From: Pholiota molesta
Lineage: Eukaryota > Basidiomycota > Agaricomycetes > Agaricales > Strophariaceae
DNA: 37,482 nucleotides
Assembly: GCA_014925825.1 (NCBI GenBank)
Contig: JACGCK010000338.1
Location: forward strand, 1 to 37,482
Direction of reading: 5' to 3'
In this document: in pieces, positions 1 to 11,883 of the stretch
Layout: each line of letters begins with the position of its first letter
Numbering within the stretch: position 1 is the stretch's first letter
Program-made: the position numbers and the translations under genes
The notes under the pieces: generated by a model
Databases searched by the model: none
What the model was told of the DNA's origin: nothing
What the model saw: the letters and a program-made list of their open reading frames with translations, nothing else

Positions 1-514
1 AGATTAATGCCACTGTTAACGTGCAATGACGGAAAATCTAGCCGAGTGCAGGCGTACAGACCCCGAGCTTTGCACAGTTCAAGTACAAGGTTCAGGACGT
101 AAGACGGTAGTGTGCATTGTCTGCGTGTATGGTGTATGTCCAACCAAGTGTTCAACGTTCCAAAGCTAGTGCCTAGAGGACTCGGAGTTGGACGAAGAGT
201 ATACGATACGAACAGTTGTAGATGTTTGAGACCCCAGATTGCCGTTCCAGACATAACATCCATGGACAGTGAGTTCTACTGAATTCGAGATACGGACTCA
301 TAACGTATACAGGAGTTTAACGTTGAGATACAGTGGAAGAAAGTGGATCGATGGCAAATCGATGGATACAAAAGCCGCACAAAAGCCGCACTCAGACGAC
401 AAATATCGTTACGTAAGCAGTATCGTGTGTGAATGATGCTCTGATGATTTGCTGAACGGTTGAATGTTGGTTGAATGTTTGAACGTTGAACAGAACTTGT
501 TGCATGATGCATTT
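1..514. other. No supported gene; short simple repeats
   Basis: No ORF here reads like a protein and I see no splice structure. Two small repeats are visible. A direct duplication of the motif caaaagccgca lies near 368-391. A run of TTGAAYGTT-like words lies at about 452-492. Nothing else can be supported. Confidence 0.5.
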
Positions 515-992
515 CAGACTGTGGCCGATATTATCCGGGCATTTCTAGGGTCTAATATCATGCTGAACCTGATTCTCGATTCTATGGGTGGTATACTATG
601 CGTACCCGAGCTCTGGTTCTGACCCGCCGCCAATTTTTCATCGAAACTCGCTGAACTGTATACACAGATCCTGCGCCTGAACGGCAATTCGAACACAAAT
701 CTCGGGCATCACCCCTGTCATTGGTGCGTAACTTACACGACTTCAAACCCGTCCCCAAGCTGACACGTTGCAGACAGGCCGATGACATCTGGACATGTTT
801 ATGGCGAAGGCCATGTGGCAAATGATTTCAGGGGTATTCTGTACGTGCTCTACTTTTCGTTGTTAACCCCCGTTAATCTTGAGGACAGGCTTACAAATGG
901 CGGTAACATCATCCTGAGCGAGATTGAGCCCACGGAGAGTATGGTGATGGCAGGACTAGCGTCAGCATCCTCAGTATGTCGTCTACATCCTT
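515..992 (+). pseudogene. Degenerate tandem fragments of CCT-gamma (CCT3), 5' part
   Basis: Nucleotide similarity to the full CCT-gamma gene at 8713-11286 is plain. Bases 515-597 match its exon 3, which begins QTVADVIR in the parent and QTVADIIR here. Bases about 664-720 resemble exon 2. Bases 773-841 are a second exon-3 copy, and 889-950 resemble exon 4. Intron positions, lengths and intron text (for example ctctacttttcg after exon 3) are kept, so the copy arose from DNA and not from a spliced transcript. Exon 3 occurs twice in a row, so there are at least two partial copies. Deletions and frame changes rule out a working chaperonin. The start and end are set by where similarity fades. Confidence 0.8.
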
Positions 993-993
993 A
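815..993 (+). repeat. 179-base direct repeat, copy 1
   Basis: This stretch is identical by eye to 1656-1834. It covers the second exon-3 piece, the following intron and the exon-4 piece of the CCT-gamma pseudogene. It stops exactly at the left terminal inverted repeat of the element at 993-1657. Perfect identity inside an otherwise decayed pseudogene means this duplication is much younger than the pseudogene. Confidence 0.9.
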
Positions 994-1657
994 CTATCAT
1001 CAACCCAACCATCGGCCGGACCCCTCATTCGCCCAGCCCGAATATCTCGCTCAATTTTTAACTTGAAGCCTTGAAACTTTGTAGATATATTCTATGAAAT
1101 GTAAAGAATGCATTCCATGTGTTTTATTTCGCAAAAATGTGTTCCTAAGGGAGTCGAAAAGATGGGTCGTTGTCACTCTCGCCGGGGTTGCCGTGTCGGA
1201 GATTGATATTCAACACTGCCACGCTGATGGGAGACAGAATGGGCATGAAGAAAGTTGGAAGAAAGTGGCATGTATAGCCTTGAGAGCTTCAGCGGTAATG
1301 AGCACGGATTCGAGAGTTTTCTTCAGCCTTCCGATACAGAAAGAAAATACCTATGGTTAAAGGAGGACATAAGACAAAGGTCAATATTCAATGACGTGTA
1401 CATGTATCCACAGCCTGGCGCGACACCTTCGCCATGTGGGCCATCTCCAACGCGATCCGCTCGTCCTGCTGCTTCTAACAGCCCTCGTATGTCTCGAGCG
1501 GGCACTGGCAGCATTTGCGGCGCGCGCCCATGCCTCGACGCCAACTCGACGCCCTTCGTTCCATCACGCGGAGTTCGATTTATTGCCATCTTTGGAGCGT
1601 TACTGATGTGTGACTGGGCGAATGAGGGGTCTGGCCGATGGTTGGGTTGATGATAGT
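993..1657. mobile_element. 665-base element with 44-base terminal inverted repeats
   Basis: Bases 993-1036 and 1614-1657 are reverse complements over 44 bases with one mismatch (C/T). The outermost bases are ACTATCATC on the left and GATGATAGT on the right. The interior of about 577 bases has no recognisable transposase. Its ORFs overlap on both strands and look like chance. Size and structure fit a non-autonomous, MITE-like DNA element. The flanks are not a short target duplication but the identical 179-base repeats 815-993 and 1656-1834, which meet the element ends exactly. It may instead be an inverted-repeat product of a rearrangement. Confidence 0.65.
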
Positions 1658-1834
1658 GGCAAATGATTTCAGGGGTATTCTGTACGTGCTCTACTTTTCG
1701 TTGTTAACCCCCGTTAATCTTGAGGACAGGCTTACAAATGGCGGTAACATCATCCTGAGCGAGATTGAGCCCACGGAGAGTATGGTGATGGCAGGACTAG
1801 CGTCAGCATCCTCAGTATGTCGTCTACATCCTTA
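1656..1834 (+). repeat. 179-base direct repeat, copy 2
   Basis: This is the second identical copy of 815-993, offset by 841 bases. It begins at the outer end of the right terminal inverted repeat. Past 1834 the sequence continues with unduplicated material, so this copy probably marks the original continuation of the pseudogene. Confidence 0.9.
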
Positions 1835-2085
1835 TGTCGTATATCTTCAATGAAGTTCGATTCTCCTCGCCTAGTTCCTATCCCCACTTGAACGTGACAC
1901 GCCCTGAGTCGTCATCCGCACTACACCAAAGCTCCTGCCCAAGCCCTTGCCATCGCCAAATCTATTTTCATCCCCTTCGACACGAACTCTCTGCCCGGTG
2001 ATCCAAGGTCATGTGCAAACTCGCATAGAACGCCATCGCTACTATCGCTGTGGGAGAGGAGAAGGATAGCTCGAACGATGGAGGC
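1835..2085 (+). pseudogene. Degenerate CCT-gamma fragment, exon-5 part
   Basis: Bases about 1885-2085 align with exon 5 of the CCT-gamma gene (9207-9812). Matching words include TACACCAAAG, CTTGCCATCGCCAAATC and ATGTGCAAACTCGC. An internal deletion removes the stretch between the SISIPID and SELMCKL segments of the parent. Stops and frame changes make it non-functional. It continues the fragments at 515-992 after the inserted element, so the original copy reached at least the middle of the gene. Confidence 0.75.
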
Positions 2086-4226
2086 CAGCCACTCTTTTTT
2101 GTGGACGATGTAGCGCCGCTTGTCATTTTATAACCGCAGAAATTATTGCGAGTCTCGTACAGCAGCTTCGACTCGCCGTAGCCTACCTGTTGCTGTATCA
2201 CCGACACAGCGGGCGTTCGAATCCTTCATACCGGTCGTTTGCGCCTCAAACGTCGAAATGGGCTGGCCCATGAGAAAGACGTACATGCAACACTTCGCAC
2301 TCGGTAAGTTGGTGGGTAGTAATATCGAAATGTTGAACACTCATCGTCAACGAACAGTGCTGTCGGATCGCGGAAAGTCAAGGCAGAAACGCCTTGTCAG
2401 TCTCGAGAACGATGTCTGTGACCTCGCGCCGACAGCCGTACTGCGACTAGAACCGACTGCTACGATGGGCTTCAACGACGAGCGCGGACGGGATGTCGTT
2501 AGCCCTCTCCATCTTCCGTTTTCGAGGATATGTTTTCGAATATACATATCATGGGACGCACATCAGGAATTTCGAAGGTTGTCCGGGATTCGTTCAGCTC
2601 AAATACTTCCAAGCATTCTTGATGCCACTTGAACGCCCCCCTATGCCGAAATTCTCCCGGAGTCTATATTCCCTTCATCGCCCTCTTTCTCCTGGTGGCA
2701 TCAGCGAGCCTTGGACCTTGGTCGCCGAGGCCACGGAAGCCATGCGTCTCTAGGACTCCTTCGCAAGCGTGTTTCGCATGCCCCGCTCTCTAGGACATAT
2801 GGGAATGAGCTCCACATGCCTTTACCTCTTAGCTTCTCTCGAGTCTCACAGCTCCGTCCTTCCGTCGCTTACGTTTTCTCTGCTTATGTGACTCCTGGTG
2901 TCTTCATCCAAGCCTTACAGTACGAGAAGGACGTGTTACGTGGCGGCGGCAGACGGTAGCCGACCTTCCTGGTGCCGACGCCATGGGACAGACGCGGAGT
3001 CTGGCAACGCGATTATAGCTCGATCCACCTGGAACCTCCATCGGAAGGCTGTGTTCAATGATGTCGATCGCGCGAGCGAATGTGGAGATCTTCCATCGGA
3101 CAGCGGTTTTGTTATGATATCTTTGCGAGCAGGCTCTAACGAGTACTGGGCGCCAGGAAGTGGGCGGGGGCAAGGATTGGTGACCAACGTTTCCGTTCTC
3201 AGTGCTTTTCTTGCATTCACTGTTCGACTTCATTGTTTTTCTTCGTGCGTTTGTTGAAACGTTTATGGCAGACTGTATCACTATCGATATGTCGGACTAG
3301 TCATGGCAATATGACTCAAGTGCATTCTAACTATCGTTCCTTTCCCTTTGGTTGGCGATCCATGAAGACTTCTTGCGAGAAATTTGCCATTGATGATTGA
3401 TTGGTTGCTCCTGAGCGCGTACCATACCGGCTATCCATCCAGCAATTTCTCGCTCAGTTACTTTCCCAACTCGAATACGACATGCAGTCAAGATGTTCAA
3501 TTTGATGAGAGCTCTCAGGATCTGTGGACCCTCCAACATTCATACCCATCGCGTCATTTCTGAGCCACGACCGTACGTACAGCGCAACGCACCATCTCCT
3601 TGGACAAGATTGGTATGCTCGGCGAGTACATGGACAACCGATCTTTTGGGGTAGATTCCCATATGGTGTTCTGAATCCTGATTCAATATGGACGGTACGA
3701 TGATATCAAGCCTATTTTACGTCCAGGTCCTTTCAGCAACATCTGCTCGAGCTTCGTGTCAAATTGCAATGGACACTGTCACCTAACCATTTTCAATATC
3801 CAATTACTTGTGCGTGAATTATGAAATCGATTATTTGCAGAGCGATTTCACATCGCGAGCAAGAAATGCTGGAAATTATGCTTGGATCCTGTCGTACCGT
3901 CCTGGTTCTTAAAATGTTATTTAATCATTCGTTCGTAAAATTCCATTGGATCTTCATCCTACAGCGCAAGTCCTACCATGGTTGTGTGCGAGATCCATTA
4001 TCTCTGCTTCTGGTGTTTCTTAGCTCAAGGATTACATGAGCCGCACAACGATAGTGGAAGTTGTAATGCAGAGGAGATATACGGAAGATGAAGAATAGGA
4101 GAAATCATATAGATATGGGAACAACTCTGCCATGTAGCATACGCTCATCCCAAATGCCTAGTTTATACCGAGACAGACAGCGTGAAGGAGCAAGATTGCA
4201 GGCCGTATTGCACCTCTCTGGAGGCG
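2086..4226. other. About 2.1 kb without a supported gene
   Basis: The longest plus-strand frame (2120-2632) contains a possible intron with GTAAGT at about 2304 and a CAG acceptor at about 2358. The joined product matches no family I know. Frames at 2898-3281 overlap on both strands and look like chance. Bases 3540-4200 are AT-rich with no coding sense. Part of this could be a decayed gene, but I cannot name it. Confidence 0.4.
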
Positions 4227-4233
4227 TATAAAA
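4227..4233 (+). promoter_or_regulatory. TATA box of the subtilase gene
   Basis: TATAAAA lies 80 bases upstream of the protease start codon at 4313. That spacing suits a TATA box with a short 5' leader. No activator site is recognised. Confidence 0.6.
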
Positions 4234-4312
4234 CTGTGGTTGAATGCCTCACAAATTGCAACGCAACTCACCGTTGCATTCCAATCGATCAACCACTGGG
4301 AAAGTATCCACT

Positions 4313-6391
<2,079 letters not shown>

Positions 6392-6724
6392 GTGTTCGGT
6401 GTACCGTAGATTGGTTTGGGGAATTATTTTCAGAAGATGGAGCGCCTTGCACGGAAATACAGACTCGAGTTGTGGAAGTTCGTAGAGAACAAGTCATTAG
6501 ACTTCAGGAAGAAGGCCTTAACCCGAATTGAAAGTATCAGGGGTCTGCATATCATGAGAATTCGAGAGAGAAGCGCCGTAAGAAACAAGTACCTGAAAAC
6601 GATGAAAAAAAATCACAAAGGCAGCAGGCTCACACAGCCGGATTGCCTCGCAGCCTCGCAGCGTCACGTCAACCGACAAAAGCTCAAATGAAATCAAACG
6701 CGCCATTCAGGTCCATCTGTTCCA
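6392..6724 (+). other. 3' flank of the protease gene
   Basis: A plus-strand frame at 6416-6691 is rich in Lys and Arg but has no family look. It starts right after the protease stop and is probably untranslated trailer and spacer. No clear terminator motif is seen. Confidence 0.4.
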
Positions 6725-6935
6725 TTCATCAAAGATACTTATCTCATATCTCTTCCTGTTTCCTCTTCTTGCCCCATCCCACATCGTCCCTATGCACCTG
6801 GATAGAGGAATATCATTCAAGAATTTTCATGTATCATACCATCTTTCATTCAATTCAATGACGTCTTGACCCTTGAGTACTTGAGTTGCAGAGGCAGAAT
6901 TTAATCATACGTGACGGGCTCAACTCAAAGCTGGC
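6725..6935 (+). repeat. Inverted repeat, left arm (pairs with 11580-11790)
   Basis: This arm is the reverse complement of 11580-11790 with mismatches and small indels. Shared words include CTCATATCTCTTCCTGTT, TTTTCATGTATCATACCAT, TTGACCCTTGAGT and GTTGCAGAGGCA. The two arms enclose the 400-base tandem repeat and the whole CCT-gamma gene, about 4.6 kb. Each arm sits just beyond the 3' end of a gene (protease on the left, F-box gene on the right). They could be two copies of one short mobile element or the edges of a larger inverted unit. Confidence 0.75.
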
Positions 6936-7537
6936 AGAAGATTCAAATGAGGGAAGACTCGGAAGAGGCACATCAGCAAAAATTCATGTTCAATACCAGT
7001 GGTGTCGTCCAACCGCGGTCTTTAAATTAAAGTTTCCGAATAAGTAGGTTGGTCATGTGACCGAACGCGCTCACATTCGATCGCGTTGACAAAATCCTCA
7101 ACTTCTTCTTTCTTCCTTTCCCCCACCATCTCCCTCCCTCTCCGCTCCGTTGAGCCCTAGAGAACACTTCGAATGTCTACTATGCCTATGACAATGCTTA
7201 AGTCCCAATTGGAAATATTCCGACTACGAGGGGCAACGACAGGGTCACTATATCATCATGTCCGTTTGACTCTGCCAGGCGAGCCAAGTCTTTTCCTCAT
7301 CGCCTTATGACTTGTTGAAGTTTATGATCTGTCTTATCTCTTATATGAAGCTATATCGTACGAATAAGCTAGCATGACTAGTAGTTCTCAGCAATGAGTT
7401 CGATGCAATATGTGTGCATATATGCGCATACATTTGCAATTCTCCTCGCGATATGCTCAACTTACCACCGTTGTATGCTGGTTCTATATATTTGAGTGCG
7501 TAAAACATCTATTTTGCCCCCTATTTTGAGCTACTAG
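6936..7537. other. AT-rich spacer without a gene
   Basis: I see no coding frame of note. A pyrimidine-rich stretch lies at about 7100-7150 (CTTCTTTCTTCC, then TCTCCCTCCCTCTCCG). An ATATGTGTGCATATATGCGCATAC-like alternating region lies at about 7405-7432. No gene is supported. Confidence 0.4.
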
Positions 7538-8330
7538 CCCTAGTATAGTGCGCTCGAACGAGTCGGATCTCTTCCATCAGGAAGTATGCAAGACTGCTCT
7601 CTATGTCGTGGATTTATTGATGGTAGCCCTCGTATAGTGCGCTCGGACCCCTTAATCTTACAGGCAAATTTTTTTGGAATGGATGATTGATGTACGACAA
7701 GCTGTGGGATCATGAAGGAGGCATATCCGAAGGATAACTACGTACGTCTACCCATATTCTGACTTGACATTGACCGAAAATCACAGCTCCTCTATATGCA
7801 TCTGCCGGATGTATTTCAAGACTTCCTTCCCAAGCTTATGGCCCTACCGAGGAAGACAGATCATGATATCATAGTGCATTCGTATTCCGAATGCGATTGA
7901 TTCGTGGTATGTACATAATGCTTTCCGCAGAATGACCAGCCTCGTATAGTGCGTTCGGATGAGTCGAACCTCCATCACAAGGCATGTACGCACGCTCTCT
8001 ATCCCCTGAACTGATCCATGACTACTGTATCCCCGTATTCCTACGGGCTGAACTTCCTGGAATGTATGATTGATGCGCGACAAGCTATGGGATCACAAAG
8101 AAAGTATGTCCGAAGGATAGCTACGTACGTCCATCCATAATCTGACTTGACATTCAACGAAAGACACAGCTTCTATGTGTTACGCATCTGCCGGAGGCAT
8201 CCCAAGATCTTATCCCCCTGTATGGCCCGACAGAGGAAGACATATATCAAAGTGCGTTCATATACCGAATACGATTAGTTTGCATCTACATAATACTTTC
8301 CACAGAACGATTGAGCATTATATAGGTATT
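7538..8330. repeat. Two diverged tandem units of about 390-400 bases
   Basis: Unit A spans about 7538-7936 and unit B about 7937-8330. Each begins near CTCGTATAGTGCG and contains, in order, ATGATTGATG, GACAAGCT, CGAAGGATA, CTACGTACGTC, TCTGACTTGACATT, CATCTGCCGGA, GAGGAAGACA and TACATAAT with CTTTCC. An extra CTCGTATAGTGCGCTCGG lies inside unit A at 7629-7646. A decayed third start may lie at about 8310. There is no long ORF, so this looks like an old non-coding tandem duplication or transposon debris. Confidence 0.75.
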
Positions 8331-8712
8331 AGGCGGGAATGGGTCATGAACTTTATCCACCAGGATCTTTTTATACTTTCAAGCGCCTATAGCATTCAAA
8401 TTCCTCACATTAGATTCCAACTCGACGAGTCCTTCTAATGAACTAACGGATTCTATCAAGATTCTATCATGAAATTACCTTGCAAATATTGGAATTATTG
8501 TGAACATTCCCAGCAGCGCTTTCTTCCAACGCCGTTGTATGGAATTCTTGTCGTATTTATGGGATTCCTTGACCTGATGTAGATGCCGTTTTTTCGGCGA
8601 TGAAGTTGGAAGCCTGAGAAAGTTGTCATCATCGACTACGCGCAACATTGCTTACATAACTGTATCTGAAAACGCGTCGCCTTGAGCGCGACTTTTGCAC
8701 TCATCCACCATC
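8331..8712. other. Upstream region of CCT-gamma
   Basis: This is a 380-base stretch before the CCT-gamma start. I see no TATA box at a good distance and no other gene. It presumably carries the CCT promoter, but no element can be named. Confidence 0.35.
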
Positions 8713-11286
8713 ATGTCTCAAACTCCTGTCTTCATCATGAGTTCGTATTCCTTCATATCCAAGATACTCTCACTCAATTCTCTCTGTAGATGCTGCGCCT
8801 GAGCGGCAGTCTGGGCGCAAAGCCCAGATCTCCAACATCACCGCTGCGAAGGTCCGTAAAATCGACTTCGAACTCCTCCTCTGGCTGACGAGTTACAGAC
8901 CGTCGCCGATGTCATCAGGACATGTTTGGGGCCAAAAGCAATGCTGAAGATGATTCTCGATCCTATGGGGGGTATTCTGTGCGTGGTCTACTTTTCGCTG
9001 TGAATCACCTCTAATCTCAAAGATAGACTAACAAACGACGGTAACGCCATCCTGCGCGAGATCGATGTTGCCCATCCCGCAGCGAAGAACATGATCGAGC
9101 TGAGCAGAACTCAGGACGAAGAATGCGGCGATGGAACCACCAGCGTCATCATCCTCGGTCCGTCGTCTCGCTTCTCCACCATCGTTCTCTCTGACCCGTT
9201 CCACAGCTGGCGAGATCCTCGCCCAGTCCTTGTCCCAGCTCGAGCGCGACATCCACCCCGTCGTCATCATCCGCGCGTACACCAAAGCCCTCGCCGAGGC
9301 GCTCGCCATCGTCAAATCCATCTCCATCCCCATCGACCCGTCCTCCGACAAGGAGATGCTCTCGCTCATCAAGACCTCCATCGGCACCAAGTTCTCCGCG
9401 CGCTGGTCCGAGCTCATGTGCAAACTCGCGCTCGACGCCGTGCGCACCGTCGCCGTCGAGGCCGCGAAGGACGGCTCCAACGAGACGCTCACGACCGTCG
9501 ACATCAAGCGCTACGCACGGGTGGAGAAGGTCCCCGGCGGCGCGATCGAGGACAGCCGCGTGCTGCGCGGCGTGATGCTGAACAAGGACATCACGCACCC
9601 CGCGATGCGCCGCCGCATCGTCAACCCGCGGATCGTGCTCCTCGACTGCCCGCTCGAGTACAAGAAGGGCGAGAGCCAGACGAACATGGAGTTCAGCAAG
9701 GAGAACGACTGGGCGCGCGCGCAGGAGATCGAGGAGGAGCAGGTCCGTGCGCTTGTGATGAAGATTCTGGAGTTCAAGCCGGATCTGGTCATCACCGAGA
9801 AGGGTGTTTCGGGTAAGGGCCAACAATTTCTTAAAACTCGTTCTTATTGAATGACGATTTGGCATAGACCTCGCGCAACACGTCTTCACGCAGCACAACG
9901 TCTCCGCGCTCCGCCGTGTGCGGAAGTCGGACAACAACCGTATCGCGCTGGCCGTCGGCGCCATCATCGTCAACCGCATCGAGGACCTACGCGAGTCGGA
10001 CGTCGGTACCGGATGTGGGCTGTTTGAGGTTGAGAAGATCGGCGACGAGTGAGTTGCCAGCTGCTTTCTTTTGGTCTTCTTTCTGTCCGTTTTCTTTCGT
10101 ATTTTTATTTTATTCTGTGGACTGGTGGGCTTTTTACCTCGCCGTTTTATAGCGGATATGGATTTTGTTGGCTTTTGACTGGCCATCAGATCATTTCTCG
10201 TTCGCTTGACCTGCAGGTCTTCTATCAACGACACGCCTTCATTTCTTTCTTTTTCGTACATTCATGGTTGTGATGCTTTACTCCTTCCTCTATTGTACCT
10301 TTCGTCCGACATCCGTTCAATTCGCATCCGCTAACTAACATTCCATTCTCTTGCCACAACTAGGTACTTCACCTTCCTCACCGACTGCGCCTCGCCCAAG
10401 GCCTGCACGATCCTTCTTCGCGGGCCTTCCAAGGACATTCTCAACGAGATCGACCGCAACCTCGCGGACGCGATGGCCGTCGCGCGCAACGCCGTCTTCT
10501 TCCCGTACCTCGCGCCCGGGGCGGCGCGACAGAGATGGCAGTCTCTATTGGATTGGCGAAGAAGGCCAAGGAGGCGGAGGGCACGCAGGGCGGGCCGTAC
10601 AGGGCGGTGGCGGATGCGATGGAGGTGATCCCGCGCACGCTGATACAGAATTCGGGGGGAATGTGATTAGGGTGCTGACGGAGCTGAGGGTGCGTGTGCT
10701 TTTTGTTTTTGTGGTTTTTTATGGTGGTTTTTGGTTTTCGTGGCTTAGGGTTGCTTTGGGCGTTTTTTCTGTGTTATGCGGCTGCGTGCATTCGATCTTA
10801 TTCGGCTGGTGGTTCTGATGTTCTGAACCTTGCATTTACCCTTTCCGCTTCCATTCTACTTTCTCGAACTATTCTATCCTTCTTTGACTTCGCCTTGTCT
10901 TCCGCGACCTGACGAACCATACTGACTAACGCCTCTTCCTCTTCGCTTTATCCAGGCCAAGCACGCAGCGGGCGAACACTCGTGGGGTGTCAACGGCGAT
11001 ACGGGCAAGATCGTGGACATGCGCGAGTACGGCCTGTACGAGTCGGCGAGCGTGAAGATCCAGACGCTGAAAACCGCGATCGAGGTGCGTCGCTGTCTCC
11101 CTTGTCCATTCCTTTTCTGTGCTCTTCGCATTCCCATTGTCATTCGCTGACCTCATTCTTTTTCTGCTTGTGGAATAGGCGGCGCGCATGCTTCTGCGCG
11201 TGGACGACGTTGTGCAGGCGATTCGAAAGGAGAAGGAGGGCGGCGGCGGCGGCGGTGCGCCGCCGGAGGAGATGCAGCAGGAGTAG
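8713..11286 (+). CDS. T-complex protein 1 subunit gamma (CCT3), two apparent frameshifts
   Basis: This is one of eight subunits of the cytosolic chaperonin TRiC/CCT, which folds actin and tubulin using ATP. Nine exons fit: 8713-8740, 8790-8851, 8899-8978, 9027-9157, 9207-9812, 9868-10048, 10364-10689, 10956-11084 and 11179-11286. The product would be about 550 residues, the family's length. The N-terminus [35 protein letters not shown] and the nucleotide-site GDGTT (residues 91-95) are typical of the gamma subunit. The tail is Gly-rich (residues about 531-536). Exon 7 loses frame twice, at G runs 10518-10521 and 10654-10659. Adding one G to each restores the family sequence, so homopolymer base-call errors are likely, but true inactivation is possible. 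Introns 6 and 7 (315 and 266 bases) are unusually long beside the others (about 47-55). Confidence 0.9.
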
Positions 11287-11579
11287 GAGCTGTAGATTGG
11301 CGATGAGAGACGGGTGACAGCGGAAAAAAATCAGTTTACGGAGCATGTGGCTGTCGATGCTGATGCATGATGCTTGATACTTACTGATGAATGCAATAGA
11401 TGGATCTGGATAGCGCGTTTGATTTGGGTTGAGCTTTGTTGGTTGGGTTGAGGCTGTGTGGCTGCCATGCGATCAGGGTGTGTAAGCATTTGCGAACATT
11501 TTAATCGTTTTCAACCATTATTCTCTGGTCTCAGGATAAATGGCTCGAGGCCGGCATGATTCAAACGAATTCGAATAAT
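11287..11579. other. 3' flank of CCT-gamma
   Basis: No gene. Bases 11358-11376 (GATGCATGATGCTTGATAC) resemble 11810-11828 (GATGCATGATGTTTGATAT), which lies at the other side of the inverted-repeat arm. This may be a small duplication linked to that arm. Confidence 0.4.
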
Positions 11580-11790
11580 ACCTGTTTTGAGTTGAAACCT
11601 TGCTTTTTTACATCCAAAATTTGCCTCTGCAACTCAAGGGTCAAGGCGTCATTGGTCATTGGATTGACTTGAATATGGTATGATACATGAAAAGCCTAAA
11701 TGATATCCCTCTACTCAGGTGCAGAGAGACGATGTGGGATGGGACAAGAAGAGATAACAGGAAGAGATATGAGATATATGACAACTGAAA
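11580..11790 (-). repeat. Inverted repeat, right arm (pairs with 6725-6935)
   Basis: This is the reverse-complement partner of 6725-6935, described there. It ends about 90 bases beyond the stop codon of the minus-strand F-box gene, so it may lie in that gene's 3' untranslated region. Confidence 0.75.
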
Positions 11791-11883
11791 GGCATGTTGA
11801 ACTGACATTGATGCATGATGTTTGATATGGTACAGGCTGAATGAGAACTTGGAAGAAACACCGTCCGTTGAACGAGCATATAC

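Noticed and set aside
2205..2235. A tRNA T-arm-like word (GTTCGAATCC)
   Set aside because: No matching acceptor stem, D arm or anticodon arm could be laid out around it.
6416..6691. A basic 91-codon frame right after the protease
   Set aside because: It begins 24 bases past the protease stop, has no motif, and most likely lies in the 3' untranslated region.
9149..10261. A 370-codon minus-strand frame opposite CCT-gamma
   Set aside because: It is antisense to the well-supported CCT-gamma exon 5. High GC at third positions keeps the opposite strand open, and the Asp/Gly/His-rich product has no family look.
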